A stretch of DNA of 64,000 nt from positions 1 through 64,000 of the forward strand of contig NZ_JAFEMD010000007.1 of assembly GCF_016892765.1 (NCBI RefSeq). The letters are read 5' to 3'. This stretch comes from Microvirga arvi. GTDB lineage: Bacteria; Pseudomonadota; Alphaproteobacteria; Rhizobiales; Beijerinckiaceae. Below, one piece after another: positions 1 through 8,588 of the stretch; position 1 is the first letter of the stretch, and each line of letters begins with the position of its first letter. Made by a program: the position numbers and the translations under genes. Below the pieces are notes generated by a model, which was given only the letters and a program-made list of their open reading frames with translations, was not told the origin of the DNA and ran no database searches.

Positions 1-77
1 TCTATCTCGCTGCGGACGAGGCCGGCTTCATCACGGGCTCGACCCTGTCGGTGAACGGCGGCCAGTACATGGCCTGA
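1..77 (+). CDS. Short-chain dehydrogenase/reductase, C-terminal end only
   Basis: The window opens inside a gene; 24 codons and a TGA stop (75-77) are visible. The residues include a FITGSTLSVNGGQYM stretch. This is the usual C-terminal signature of classical SDR enzymes (the ITG...NGG segment that closes the active site), and the wording is closest to the acetoacetyl-CoA reductase / 3-hydroxybutyrate dehydrogenase branch. The catalytic Ser-Tyr-Lys residues lie outside the window, so substrate cannot be judged. A second SDR follows on the same strand 73 bases later, so the two may be co-transcribed. Confidence 0.75.
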   Translation, partial: YLAADEAGFITGSTLSVNGGQYMA

Positions 78-150
78 CCTGATCTCCCGATCCCGGATGA
101 AGACCATCCGGGATCGGGCTTCACATCCCGTCCAAGGCAAGAGCTTCCTC

Positions 151-897
151 ATGAATCGCATCGACATGGCCGGCCGAACCGTTGTCATCACCGGCGGCGC
201 CCGCGGCATCGGCTATGCGATCGGCGAAAGGCTGGTGCAGTCGGGCGCGCGCGTTGCCCTCTGGGACCTGCGGCAGGAAGAGGCCGAAGCAAGCGCTGCG
301 GCGCTCTCGCAGGAGAGCATCGGTCTCAGCGTCGATGTGTCGGACAGCCTCTCCGTCGAACATGCGGCTCAGCAGACGCAGGCCGCGTTCGGCCGCATCG
401 ACGGCCTGGTGAACGGAGCGGGAATCACCGGTCCGGTGAAGCCCCTGACCGAATACTCCCTCGACGAGTGGCGCAGCGTCGTCGAGGTCAACCTGACGGG
501 CACCTTCAACTGCTGCCGGGCCATCGTGCCGATCATGCAGGCGAACGATTATGGCCGCATCGTCAACATCTCATCCGTAGCCGGCAAGGAAGGCAACCCG
601 AACCTTGCCGCTTACAGCGCCGCCAAGGCCGGCATCATCGGGCTCACCAAGTCGCTGGGCAAGGAACTGGCCAAGACGGGCATTGCGGTCAACTGCATCA
701 CGCCCACCACCGCCAAGACGAAGATCCTCGATTCTCTGACCCCGGAATTCATCGAGTACATGCGGGTCCGGATTCCGAGGGACCGCTTCGCCGAATTGCA
801 CGAGATCGCCGCCATGGTGACCTGGATGCTCTCCGAGGAGAACTCCTTCACCACCGCAGCCACTTTCGATCTCAGCGGCGGGCGCACGACGTATTAA
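151..897 (+). CDS. SDR-family NAD(P)-dependent oxidoreductase (FabG-like)
   Basis: This is a 248-residue classical short-chain dehydrogenase, the normal length for the family. The dinucleotide motif TGGARGIG is at residues 14-21, NGAG at 88-91, and the catalytic residues are Ser142, Tyr155 and Lys159. An in-frame ATG lies 54 bases upstream at 97. I prefer 151 because the Rossmann strand then begins at the usual distance from the N-terminus. The C-terminal segment (FTTAATFDLSGGRTTY) replaces the common TG...VNGG form but aligns with it. Substrate is not readable; FabG-like 3-oxoacyl or sugar-acid reductases are the nearest guesses. It follows another SDR and is followed by repeats, not by a clear terminator. 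Confidence 0.85.
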   Translation: MNRIDMAGRTVVITGGARGIGYAIGERLVQSGARVALWDLRQEEAEASAAALSQESIGLSVDVSDSLSVEHAAQQTQAAFGRIDGLVNGAGITGPVKPLTEYSLDEWRSVVEVNLTGTFNCCRAIVPIMQANDYGRIVNISSVAGKEGNPNLAAYSAAKAGIIGLTKSLGKELAKTGIAVNCITPTTAKTKILDSLTPEFIEYMRVRIPRDRFAELHEIAAMVTWMLSEENSFTTAATFDLSGGRTTY

Positions 898-950
898 AGC
901 ATCTCACGCCCCTCATCCTGAGAGGCTGGCTCATAAAGCCACGCGCTGCT

Positions 951-1206
951 TTCCCCTCCCCCTTGCGGGGAGGGGCAGGGGTGGGGGTGGTGCGACCGGG
1001 TGAGACGTCGCCGTCATGGCCGGCCCCGGACTTGATCCGGGGATCAGTCCCGGCCATCCCGATAGGAAGAATGCGACGCTCAAGCAATCGGGATCACCGG
1101 CACAAGGCCGGTGATGACGTGGTAGAGTCGTCTTCTGCGTTGAATTCGATGCAGCGCTCTGACTTTGCGACCCCCACCCTTCATCCCTCCCTGCAAGGGG
1201 GAGGGA
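951..1206. repeat. Composite palindromic intergenic repeat, family 4, copy A
   Basis: Left arm 951-1008 holds a CCCTCCCCCTTGCGGGGAGGGG hairpin followed by GGGTGGGGGTGGTGCGACCGGGTGAG. Right arm 1155-1206 holds GCGACCCCCACCCT and a CCCTCC...GGAGGG hairpin. The two arms are complementary, so the whole unit can fold on itself. The same arms recur at 22611-22769 (inverted) and 28985-29200 (direct). In this copy the centre (1013-1060) contains a separate element of the GTCATGGCCGG...CCGGCCAT type that occurs elsewhere in the window. This fills most of the gap 898-1330; I see no gene in it. Confidence 0.8.
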
Positions 1207-1330
1207 AACACCCGCCACGCCTTTACGAACCAGATTTTCAGGATGAGGCTCGGTGTGTTTTACAAGGGGCGCTGAGATTCATTGCGCCTCCCGCTTCGCT
1301 TTCACGGGTGACCCATGCTAGGTGGCGGCC

Positions 1331-2206
1331 ATGACCACACGCACCGCCACCACCATCGGCCTGATCGCCATCCTGCTCTGGTCCATGCTCGCCCTGTTCA
1401 CGGCGGCAACCGGCACGATCCCGCCGTTTCAGCTCAATGCCATGACCTTCCTCATCGGCGGCCTGGTGGGCGTGACAAGCTGGATCGCCCGTCCACAAGG
1501 GCTCAAGGCCCTGCGCCAGAAGCCCGTCGTCTGGGCCTTGGGCATCGGCGGCCTGTTCGGATACCACGCGCTCTATTTCGCCGCCCTGCGCTGGGCGCCC
1601 CCGGCCGAGTCGGGGCTCATCAACTATCTTTGGCCGCTCCTGATCGTGCTGTTTTCCTCATTCCTGCCTGGCGAGCACCTGCGGCGGGCGCATATCGTCG
1701 GAGCGCTGCTCGGCTTTGCCGGCGTCATCGTGCTGATCGCTGGCCGCGGCGCCTTCGATGCGCGGGCCGAATACATGCCCGGCTACATTTGCGCCTTCAT
1801 CGCGGCCTTCGTCTGGGCCGGCTACTCGGTCCTGTCCCGGCGCTTCGGCCAGGTGCCGACCGATGCGGTGGCCGGCTTCTGCCTCATGACATCGCTCCTG
1901 AGCCTCGTCTGCCATCTGGCGTTCGAGACCACCCTGTGGCCCGAGACGACGACGCAGTGGCTCGCCCTTCTGGCCCTCGGCCTCGGTCCGGTGGGTGCAG
2001 CGTTCTATGTGTGGGACATCGGCATGAAGCGGGGCGACATCCGCTTTCTCGGCGTGGCGTCCTACGCGACGCCGGTGCTCTCGACCCTGCTGCTGGTGGT
2101 CGCCGGCTACGCGGAGCTGACCCTCTCCCTTGCGCTGGCCTGCGGTCTCATCGTGGCAGGCGCGCTTGTTGCCACCCTCACACCGAAGAAGAGCGTCCCG
2201 GCATGA
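1331..2206 (+). CDS. EamA/DMT-family transporter
   Basis: A 291-residue integral membrane protein with about ten hydrophobic segments and two EamA repeats, typical of drug/metabolite exporters of the inner membrane. The first repeat includes a GYHALYFAALRWAPPAESGL segment and the second a GPVGAAFYVWDIGMKRGDIR segment; both are characteristic of the aromatic amino acid exporter (YddG-like) branch. ATG 1331 is preferred over the in-frame GTG at 1322 because AGGTGG at 1320-1325 lies correctly for it. The gene ends inside the end of the converging acetyltransferase gene (29-base overlap). Substrate is unproven. Confidence 0.85.
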   Translation: MTTRTATTIGLIAILLWSMLALFTAATGTIPPFQLNAMTFLIGGLVGVTSWIARPQGLKALRQKPVVWALGIGGLFGYHALYFAALRWAPPAESGLINYLWPLLIVLFSSFLPGEHLRRAHIVGALLGFAGVIVLIAGRGAFDARAEYMPGYICAFIAAFVWAGYSVLSRRFGQVPTDAVAGFCLMTSLLSLVCHLAFETTLWPETTTQWLALLALGLGPVGAAFYVWDIGMKRGDIRFLGVASYATPVLSTLLLVVAGYAELTLSLALACGLIVAGALVATLTPKKSVPA

Positions 2207-2942
2207 CCCGGTGGGTGTAGCGGTAGGCGGTCTGGAAGCCGAGTGCGCCGTAGAGCGAGCGGGCAATCTCGTTCTCCTCGCGCACTTGGAGATACGCCGT
2301 ATGAGCCCCCTGCCCGCAGCCCCAGGCCATGAGGCTTGCGACGACGCGGCGGCCTAAGCCGATGCCGCGCAGATCCGGCGCAACCACGATATCGTAGAGC
2401 CCGACATAGCCTCGCTCCACGACCCCCAAACCCCAGGCCACGGGCCTGTCGTCGAGGCTGAGCGTCGCAAAGGCCGTCTTCTGCCGAATGCGCGAGACGA
2501 TCTTCATCAGGGTATCGTCATCGGCCTTGTCGCCGCCATAGGATTCCGCAGCCGCGCGCACCCAGCGCTTGGAAACCTGCGGTTCCAGGTTTACCTCGGG
2601 ATCGAGCTCGCAATCACCCTGCAGGATGGAGGCCGTGAGCACATGCGTGGGCTCGATCTCCTTGAAGCCGCGCAGCTTCAGCCTCTCATCCACATCCTGC
2701 GCCTCCACCCCGTTGAGCCGGAAGGTCGGGCGCACATTGGCCTCGACGAAACGGGCGGTCATGTAGTCGATGAGTTCATCGTCGAGGCTCACCCCTGGAA
2801 GAAAGGGGGTCACGGAATTGGCGCGCTTCGAATACCCATTGGCGAGCCGCAGGATCCAGCCGTCATAGGTCTGGTAATCGAACGAGGGCCAGGCGTTCAG
2901 AAGCCGGCTCTCGAGTCCGATGATGAGGCTGTGGTCGTTCAT
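2178..2942 (-). CDS. GNAT-family N-acetyltransferase
   Basis: A 254-residue protein whose C-terminal half carries the GNAT core: a beta strand (YVGLYDIVVAPDLRG), the acetyl-CoA pyrophosphate loop RGIGLGRRVV, and the late helix ENEIARSLYGALGFQTAYRY. The N-terminal half matches the extra domain of many two-part alphaproteobacterial GNATs that act on small molecules. The start at 2942 follows the gloB stop by 34 bases, so it is the second gene of a gloB-GNAT unit on the minus strand. Its last 29 bases overlap the converging EamA gene. The acyl acceptor is unknown. Confidence 0.8.
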   Translation of the reverse strand: MNDHSLIIGLESRLLNAWPSFDYQTYDGWILRLANGYSKRANSVTPFLPGVSLDDELIDYMTARFVEANVRPTFRLNGVEAQDVDERLKLRGFKEIEPTHVLTASILQGDCELDPEVNLEPQVSKRWVRAAAESYGGDKADDDTLMKIVSRIRQKTAFATLSLDDRPVAWGLGVVERGYVGLYDIVVAPDLRGIGLGRRVVASLMAWGCGQGAHTAYLQVREENEIARSLYGALGFQTAYRYTHRVMPGRSSSV

Positions 2943-2976
2943 GAGACTGTCCGCTCCTGCAGGGTCGCGCCTTTCA

Positions 2977-3744
2977 TCAGAACCTGTTCTTCCATTCGCG
3001 CAGGGCTTGGAACACCTCCACGGGACTGGCTCCTTCCCTGTCAACGGATTTGGCGAGCGCCGGCTCCCCGGCCCGTAAAAAAGGATTAGTGGCCTTCTCC
3101 TGCCCGATGGTGGTCGGCACCAGGAAGCGGCCTTGCGCCTTGGCGTCCTCCGCTTCCCGCGCTCGCGCCTTCAGCGCCGCGTTGTCCGGATCGGCGGCGA
3201 GCGCGAAGCGTGCGTTCGAAAGCGTGTAGTCGTGCCCGCAATAGACCCGCGCCTCGTCCGGCAGGGCTGCGAGACGCTGAAGCGAGTGCCAGAAGCCGGC
3301 ATAGGTGCCCTCGAACATCCGTCCGCAGCCGAGGGTGAACAGGGTATCGCCGGCAAAGAGCGCGCGATCCGCCGCGAACCAGTATGAGACATGGTCGGCA
3401 CAATGGCCCGGCGTTTCCCACACATGCGCCTGAAGGCCGCCGACATGCACCGTGTCGCCCTCACGAACATAGGCATCGGCGGACGGCACCGCCTCGCGCG
3501 CCTTCACCGGCGCCACGACCCGGCAGCCGGTGCGGCGCTTCAGGGCTTCGACACCCTGCACGTGGTCAGCATGGCGATGGGTGACGAGGATGTCGGTGAG
3601 CTGCCAGCCCTTCTCGGCCAAAGCCGCCAGGATCGGCCCGTCCTCCGGCGCATCGATGGCGGCGCAGGCGCCCGTATTGGGATCGTGGATCAGAACACCG
3701 ATATTGTCCTGCAGGCAGAGAAAGGCGTGGATCTGGGCTGACAT
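2977..3744 (-). CDS. gloB: Hydroxyacylglutathione hydrolase (glyoxalase II)
   Basis: A 255-residue metallo-beta-lactamase-fold hydrolase that converts S-lactoylglutathione to lactate and glutathione, the second step of methylglyoxal detoxification in the cytoplasm. The metal-binding motif THRHADH is at residues 55-61, followed downstream by TPGHCADH, the FAGDTLF segment and CGHDYT, giving the full binuclear site. Length and motif order match GloB exactly. The chosen start is ATG 3744, MSAQIHAF; a longer frame runs to 3780 but lacks family similarity. The GNAT gene lies downstream, and a methyltransferase gene diverges from it at 3863. Confidence 0.95.
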   Translation of the reverse strand: MSAQIHAFLCLQDNIGVLIHDPNTGACAAIDAPEDGPILAALAEKGWQLTDILVTHRHADHVQGVEALKRRTGCRVVAPVKAREAVPSADAYVREGDTVHVGGLQAHVWETPGHCADHVSYWFAADRALFAGDTLFTLGCGRMFEGTYAGFWHSLQRLAALPDEARVYCGHDYTLSNARFALAADPDNAALKARAREAEDAKAQGRFLVPTTIGQEKATNPFLRAGEPALAKSVDREGASPVEVFQALREWKNRF

Positions 3745-3862
3745 CGAGGAACCTTGTCTTGATGTGCTCTGAGCTATCATGGAACAGTCGGCCCGTGAAA
3801 CCAGACCCTAAAACCCTCTATTGCCGTTGTCGGATCAATTCGAGAGGCAGCCTGTTGAGGTC

Positions 3863-4606
3863 ATGAGCATCGACATCACCGATCTGCGCGGCTTCTACGC
3901 CAGTCCCCTCGGGGCTGTGACGCGCCGCTTCGTCGGACGGGCCGTCGACCGGTTCTGGGGCCCGCTCACGGGCCTGCGCGTGCTCGGCCTCGGCTATGCG
4001 CCACCCTACCTCTCAGCCGTGAAGAACGACAGCGAGCGTACGCTCGCCTTCATGCCGGCAAACCAGGGCGTGGTGAACTGGCCCCGGTCCGGGGCCTCCG
4101 CCTCGGCCCTTGTGGACCCGCTGATGATGCCCCTGCCCGACGCCTCCATCGACCGGGTTCTCGTGGTCCACGCCCTCGAGACGGTAGAGAGTCCGAGCGA
4201 GCTCCTGCACGAGATCTGGCGCATCCTCACCCCCGGCGGGCGGATCATCCTGGTGGCGCCCAACCGGCGCGGCCTCTGGGCCCGCATGGACACCACCCCC
4301 TTCGGCTATGGACAGCCCTACAGCCGCTCACAGCTGAAAAGCCTCATGCGCCAGACCTGGTTCTCGCCGGAGGGATGGGCCGAGACCCTCTACGTGCCGC
4401 CCTTGCGCAACCGCTTTCTCCTCCAGACTGCCCAGGCCTGGGAGCAGGTCGGCGCCGGCTTCTCCCTGCCCTTCGCCGGACTCCATATCGTCGAGGCGAC
4501 GAAGCAGCTCTACCGGCCCGGCGCCGTGCGGGCGGTGCAGCGTTCCCGCCGCTTCTCCCCGGTTTTCATCCCCGCTCCGGCAGCTCCCGCCTCCCGGATG
4601 GGTTGA
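3863..4606 (+). CDS. Class I SAM-dependent methyltransferase
   Basis: A 247-residue methyltransferase of the Methyltransf_11 type. A degenerate motif I sits in the LRVLGLGYAPPYL segment. The later motif is clear: a SIDRVLVVHALETVESPSELLHEIWRIL pattern followed by TPGGRIILVAPNRRG. The N-terminus MSIDITDLRGFYASPLG is well conserved in Hyphomicrobiales, where this gene commonly lies divergent from gloB as here. A TTG at 3821 could extend the protein by 14 residues, but ATG 3863 begins the conserved part. Substrate is not known. Confidence 0.85.
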   Translation: MSIDITDLRGFYASPLGAVTRRFVGRAVDRFWGPLTGLRVLGLGYAPPYLSAVKNDSERTLAFMPANQGVVNWPRSGASASALVDPLMMPLPDASIDRVLVVHALETVESPSELLHEIWRILTPGGRIILVAPNRRGLWARMDTTPFGYGQPYSRSQLKSLMRQTWFSPEGWAETLYVPPLRNRFLLQTAQAWEQVGAGFSLPFAGLHIVEATKQLYRPGAVRAVQRSRRFSPVFIPAPAAPASRMG

Positions 4607-4739
4607 TTGTCCTTGATTCCGCCGTGTTTTCGGGGAGTAAGGCAGAGCTCAACTTGACTTGGCCCCCCTGAAACGCCAGTGTCCGCCCCGCTTCGGCAGG
4701 GCCACAGGGTCACGCCGGTCTTTATTTCCATAGAGTCTG

Positions 4740-5693
4740 ATGCGCAGTTATCTCGATTTCGAAAAGCCCGTCGCCGAGCTGGAAGCCAAGGTCGAGGAGC
4801 TTCGGGCTCTCGGTGAGAACCGGGATGCCGTCTCCATCACCGACGACATCTCCCGCCTGGAGGTGAAAGCCGCCGACGCCCTGAAGGAGCTTTATGCCAA
4901 GCTCACGCCCTGGCAGAAGACCCTTGTCGCCCGCCACCCCCAGCGTCCCCATTTCGTCGATTACTGCGCTGGCCTGATCACCGAGTTCACCCCGCTTGCC
5001 GGCGACCGCAAGTTCGCCGAGGACGAAGCCATCGTCGGCGGCTTCGGACGCTTCCGCGGCCAGGCCGTCTGCGTCATGGGCCAGGAGAAGGGCCACAACA
5101 CCGAAACCCGCATCCGGCACAATTTCGGCATGGCCCGCCCCGAGGGGTACCGCAAGGCCGTGCGCCTCATGGAAATGGCGGATCGCTTCAGCCTTCCGGT
5201 GATCTCCTTCGTGGACACCGCCGGGGCCTATCCGGGCATCGAGGCGGAGGAGCGCGGCCAGGCCGAGGCCATCGCCCGCTCCACGGAGATGCAGCTGTCC
5301 CTCGGCGTGCCCAACGTTTCCGTCGTGATCGGCGAAGGCGGCTCGGGCGGCGCCATCGCCATTGCCACCGCCAACAAGGTGCTGATGCTGGAGCACGCCA
5401 TCTACAGCGTGATCTCGCCGGAAGGCGCGGCCTCGATCCTCTGGCGCGATGCGGCCCGCGCCCAGGATGCCGCCACCAACATGAAGATCACGGCCCAGGA
5501 TCTCCTGCGCCTCGGCATCATCGACGGCATCGTGACGGAGCCCGTGGGCGGCGCCCACCGCGAGCCCCAGGCAGCGATCGAGGCCACCGGCAACGCCATC
5601 GAGGAAGCCCTGCACGACCTCGGCAACATGGGGCCGGCCGAGATCCGCGACCACCGCGCCGACAAGTTCCTCAACATTGGCCGCAAGCTCTGA
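4740..5693 (+). CDS. accA: Acetyl-CoA carboxylase carboxyltransferase subunit alpha
   Basis: A 317-residue subunit that, with AccD, transfers the carboxyl group from carboxybiotin to acetyl-CoA to make malonyl-CoA, the committed step of fatty acid synthesis. The N-terminal coiled-coil begins with LDFEKPVAELEAKVEELRAL. The crotonase-fold core carries the GGFGRFRGQAVCVMGQEKG, FVDTAGAYPGIEAEERGQ and VIGEGGSGGAIAIA segments that are diagnostic of AccA. Length is normal. It stands alone, with no accD or folC beside it. Confidence 0.97.
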   Translation: MRSYLDFEKPVAELEAKVEELRALGENRDAVSITDDISRLEVKAADALKELYAKLTPWQKTLVARHPQRPHFVDYCAGLITEFTPLAGDRKFAEDEAIVGGFGRFRGQAVCVMGQEKGHNTETRIRHNFGMARPEGYRKAVRLMEMADRFSLPVISFVDTAGAYPGIEAEERGQAEAIARSTEMQLSLGVPNVSVVIGEGGSGGAIAIATANKVLMLEHAIYSVISPEGAASILWRDAARAQDAATNMKITAQDLLRLGIIDGIVTEPVGGAHREPQAAIEATGNAIEEALHDLGNMGPAEIRDHRADKFLNIGRKL

Positions 5694-5801
5694 CAGCGGC
5701 CCTATCGGCATTTGGGAGCCGCCGCTTCAGACGAATCCTTACCTCGAAAGAGATACATCGCTCTCCAAAGAGAAGCGCTGAAGTCGTCCAAGGGCCGATT
5801 T

Positions 5802-5816
5802 TTTACCTTCCATTAA
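5802..5816. promoter_or_regulatory. Possible CtrA-type site (TTTA-N7-TTAA)
   Basis: The sequence TTTACCTTCCATTAA lies 116 bases before the L,D-transpeptidase start. The alphaproteobacterial cell-cycle regulator CtrA binds TTAA-N7-TTAA; this has one mismatch in the first half and the correct spacing. A cell-wall enzyme is a plausible target, but short motifs of this kind arise by chance. Confidence 0.25.
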
Positions 5817-5931
5817 CGACGACTCCATCACGGCCCCGCTTGCAGTAAGGGCCGGTTAAGGCTAACGATCTAGGAGTAAAGGGGAACTGTTCGGCACAAA
5901 GTCGGGCAGATCAAAAATTGCGGGGTCCCCC

Positions 5932-7206
5932 ATGATGAAGCGTATCGCATTGGCTGCGAGCCTGGTGCTCGCGCTTACAGCCTGCCAGGACGATAATCTC
6001 TCCCGAGGCTCCACGCGCCACTTGGCACCGATTCCAACAGCCACCATGGCGCTGATGTCGACCAAGGGCATGTCCAAGGAAGACCCAATCCTAGTCCGAG
6101 CCTATAAGAAGGAATCGGAGCTGGAGATCTGGAAGCGCGGTTCCAACGGAAAGTACGCGCTCCTCAAGACCTACCCGGTCTGCCGCTGGTCGGGCCAGCT
6201 CGGCCCCAAGACCCGTGAAGGCGATCGCCAGGTGCCGGAGGGCTTCTACACGGTCACCCCGGCGCAGATGAACCCCAACTCCAACTTCTATCTCTCGTTC
6301 GACACCGGCTATCCGAACGCCCTCGACCGGTCGCTCGGCCGCAGCGGCGGCGACATCATGGTGCACGGCTCCTGCTCGTCGCGCGGCTGCTTCGCCATGA
6401 CGGACCAGAACGTGGCCGAGATCTACGCCATCGCCCGCGAGGCGCTCGGCGGCGGCCAGCGCGGCTTCCAGTTCCAGTCCTATCCGTTCCGGATGACGGC
6501 CGAGAATCTGGCCAAGCACCGCCTCGACCCCAACATCGCCTTCTGGAAGAACCTGAAGGAAGGCGCCGATTCCTTCGAGGTCACGAAGGAGGAAGTGCGG
6601 GTCGCCGTCGGCCGCGGACGCTACGAATTCAACCTGGATCCGGACGCCGCCTCCACCGTCGCGCAGAAGCGTGCCCACGACGAGCAGGAAGTGGCCGAAC
6701 TGGTTGCCAAGGGCGAGAAGCCGGTCAAGCTCGTCTACCACGATGGCGACACGCACGAATCCTTCCGCACGGCGCTGGCGAACTTCACGGGCGTGTCCGA
6801 CGACAAGCTCGGCTACGTGAGCCGCACCGAGGGTATTTCCTCCGGCCCGCGGGTGGTCGCCCTCAACGATTCCGGCAAGGAAGCACCGGAGGCTCCGTCG
6901 ACGGCACTGGCCTTCGCTTCGATGAAGGAGGTTCCCGTCCCGCAGGCCGAGACCCGGGCCGCCGTGACCAAGCAGACAGCTCCGGTGGCGGTTGCGGCGG
7001 CAAGTCCGGCCTCGCAGGAGACGCCGTTCTACAAGAAGATGTTCGGCGGCGTGGCCGACCTCTTCAGCACCTCGTCCGCGCAGCCCGTCGCCGAGACGGT
7101 CCAAGTGGTTCCTGGCGCTCCGGCCAAAGCGACCCCTGCCGTAAAGCCGGTGCCGCAGAAGCGCGCTCAGACAGGAGCAGGCGTCAAGGTCGCGAACGCG
7201 AACTGA
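5932..7206 (+). CDS. YafK-like L,D-transpeptidase lipoprotein
   Basis: A 424-residue envelope protein. A lipoprotein signal peptide ends in LTAC with the lipidated Cys at residue 18. The YkuD-type catalytic segment VHGSCSSRGCFAM lies at 144-156, with His145 and the nucleophile probably Cys153. YafK/ErfK enzymes either form meso-DAP cross-links or attach or release proteins on peptidoglycan. The region beyond about residue 290 is rich in Ala, Pro, Val and Thr, is low-complexity, and ends in basic residues, which suggests a spacer in the periplasm. Two adjacent ATG codons (5932, 5935) are possible starts. A strong terminator follows at 7229. Confidence 0.85.
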   Translation: MMKRIALAASLVLALTACQDDNLSRGSTRHLAPIPTATMALMSTKGMSKEDPILVRAYKKESELEIWKRGSNGKYALLKTYPVCRWSGQLGPKTREGDRQVPEGFYTVTPAQMNPNSNFYLSFDTGYPNALDRSLGRSGGDIMVHGSCSSRGCFAMTDQNVAEIYAIAREALGGGQRGFQFQSYPFRMTAENLAKHRLDPNIAFWKNLKEGADSFEVTKEEVRVAVGRGRYEFNLDPDAASTVAQKRAHDEQEVAELVAKGEKPVKLVYHDGDTHESFRTALANFTGVSDDKLGYVSRTEGISSGPRVVALNDSGKEAPEAPSTALAFASMKEVPVPQAETRAAVTKQTAPVAVAAASPASQETPFYKKMFGGVADLFSTSSAQPVAETVQVVPGAPAKATPAVKPVPQKRAQTGAGVKVANAN

Positions 7207-7228
7207 TCCGCCCGATCATCACACATGC

Positions 7229-7258
7229 AAAAGCCCGCCTCACCGGCGGGCTTTTTGT
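7229..7258 (+). terminator. Rho-independent terminator
   Basis: The stem AAAGCCCGCC / GGCGGGCTTT (7230-7254) is followed by a T-rich run, directly after the L,D-transpeptidase stop. Confidence 0.9.
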
Positions 7259-7362
7259 TTGGGATGGCTCTCACGGCTTCTGAAGCGGCTTTCAGTCGGC
7301 AGTCATGAGAAACGCCGCCTTGTGAGGCGGCGTCCATGAGATCGGACCATCGAGGCGTCCGG

Positions 7363-8070
7363 TCACCCGAACAGGGCGTCGATGGCGTCCTGGGAGGTCC
7401 GCGTCGGGTCGCTGTCGAGGGCCGGTCCGTTGAGGAGAGCCTCGTCCCCTTCCCGCTCCGGCATCGTGAACGCCTCCACGTCGTTGAAGCTCTCCAGGCC
7501 GCCCCAGATCTGCGCCATCTGGGTCACGCGCTCCTCAATGAACTTCATGGAGCCGACGACCTTGCTGATGCGCTGGCCGGTAATGTCCTGGAAGTTGCAG
7601 GCCTCGAAGATCGTGATCACCCGGTCGGAGATCTGTCGCGCCATCTCGGCGTCGGGACCCGACAGCCGGGAAGCCAGCGTTCCCGTGATCTCGTCGATGG
7701 CCTCGGCCGCCTCAAGGATGCTGTTGGTGGCAGCCTCCGTGCCGCAGACCACGGCACCGAGCTCGTCGGTGACGCTGGTCACCTGCCCGCCCGGAGAGCG
7801 CGAGTGCAGGGTTGCGATCTCGCGCTTGGTGCGTTGAATCGATTCCGTGATGGCGTCGAGTTCGTCCTTGAGGTGGAGCGCCTCGCGCAGATCGGTCCGG
7901 ATCTGATCCAGAAGAGCTTTCGAGGCCCCGCTGCTCGGCTCGAGAGCGGCATGGATCGCCGCCATGCCGCGCATGATCTCGGCATGCCGCCGGGCTGCGA
8001 TGCTTTCACGAGACTGGGCCAGGAGATCCAGGCTCAGGGGATCGAAGGAAACAGGCGGTGGAAGACGCAT
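7363..8070 (-). CDS. cheZ: Protein phosphatase CheZ
   Basis: A 235-residue, largely helical protein of the CheZ family, which dephosphorylates phospho-CheY. The catalytic segment FQDITGQRISKVV corresponds to the E. coli DxxxQ motif: Asp162 and Gln166 match the residues that position the attacking water. The C-terminus DSDPTRTSQDAIDALFG resembles the short CheY-docking tail of enterobacterial CheZ. Start 8070 lies 5 bases after the cheY stop, so the pair is an operon. No other chemotaxis or flagellar gene is in the window. Confidence 0.88.
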   Translation of the reverse strand: MRLPPPVSFDPLSLDLLAQSRESIAARRHAEIMRGMAAIHAALEPSSGASKALLDQIRTDLREALHLKDELDAITESIQRTKREIATLHSRSPGGQVTSVTDELGAVVCGTEAATNSILEAAEAIDEITGTLASRLSGPDAEMARQISDRVITIFEACNFQDITGQRISKVVGSMKFIEERVTQMAQIWGGLESFNDVEAFTMPEREGDEALLNGPALDSDPTRTSQDAIDALFG

Positions 8071-8075
8071 GGCGA

Positions 8076-8459
8076 TTACTCACCCAGAACGGCGGCGATC
8101 TTCGAGCGCAGGGTCTCCGCATTGAACGGCTTCACGATGTAGTTGTTGACGCCAGCCTGCTTGGCGGCGACCACGTTCTCGGTCTTGGCCTCTGCGGTGA
8201 TCATGATGAACGGCAGGCTGTTGAGCTCCGCGTCGGCGCGAACCTGCTGGAGGAGCTCGAAGCCGGTCATGGGCGCCATGTTCCAATCGGAGATCACGAG
8301 GCCGTACTTCTTGTCCTTCAGCTTGCCCAGAGCCTCCGAGCCGTCCTTCGCCTCATCGACGTCGTTGAAGCCGATCTGCTTCAGGAGGTTTCGGATAATG
8401 CGCAGCATCGTCTGATAATCGTCGACGATGAGCACCGGAAGTGACGTATTCAATGCCAT
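8076..8459 (-). CDS. cheY: Chemotaxis response regulator CheY
   Basis: A 127-residue stand-alone receiver domain. The acidic pocket is Asp13-Asp14, the phosphoacceptor is Asp58 in the VISDWNMAPMTG segment, the switch residue is Thr88 and the conserved Lys is Lys110 in the NYIVKPF motif. All key residues are intact. It is the first gene of a cheY-cheZ unit, so signal input probably comes from a CheA encoded elsewhere and signal decay from the adjacent CheZ. Confidence 0.92.
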   Translation of the reverse strand: MALNTSLPVLIVDDYQTMLRIIRNLLKQIGFNDVDEAKDGSEALGKLKDKKYGLVISDWNMAPMTGFELLQQVRADAELNSLPFIMITAEAKTENVVAAKQAGVNNYIVKPFNAETLRSKIAAVLGE

Positions 8460-8588
8460 GATGTTTCGGCCCGGAGAGTGAGAAAGGAAATGTGAAGAAG
8501 GATCTTTGACGGATATTTCTTCAAAAAGGTTGTTGGGATCCCTGCCTTATCCCTCACCATGCTTGCCCCAGGCTGGCGTCGATGCAGC

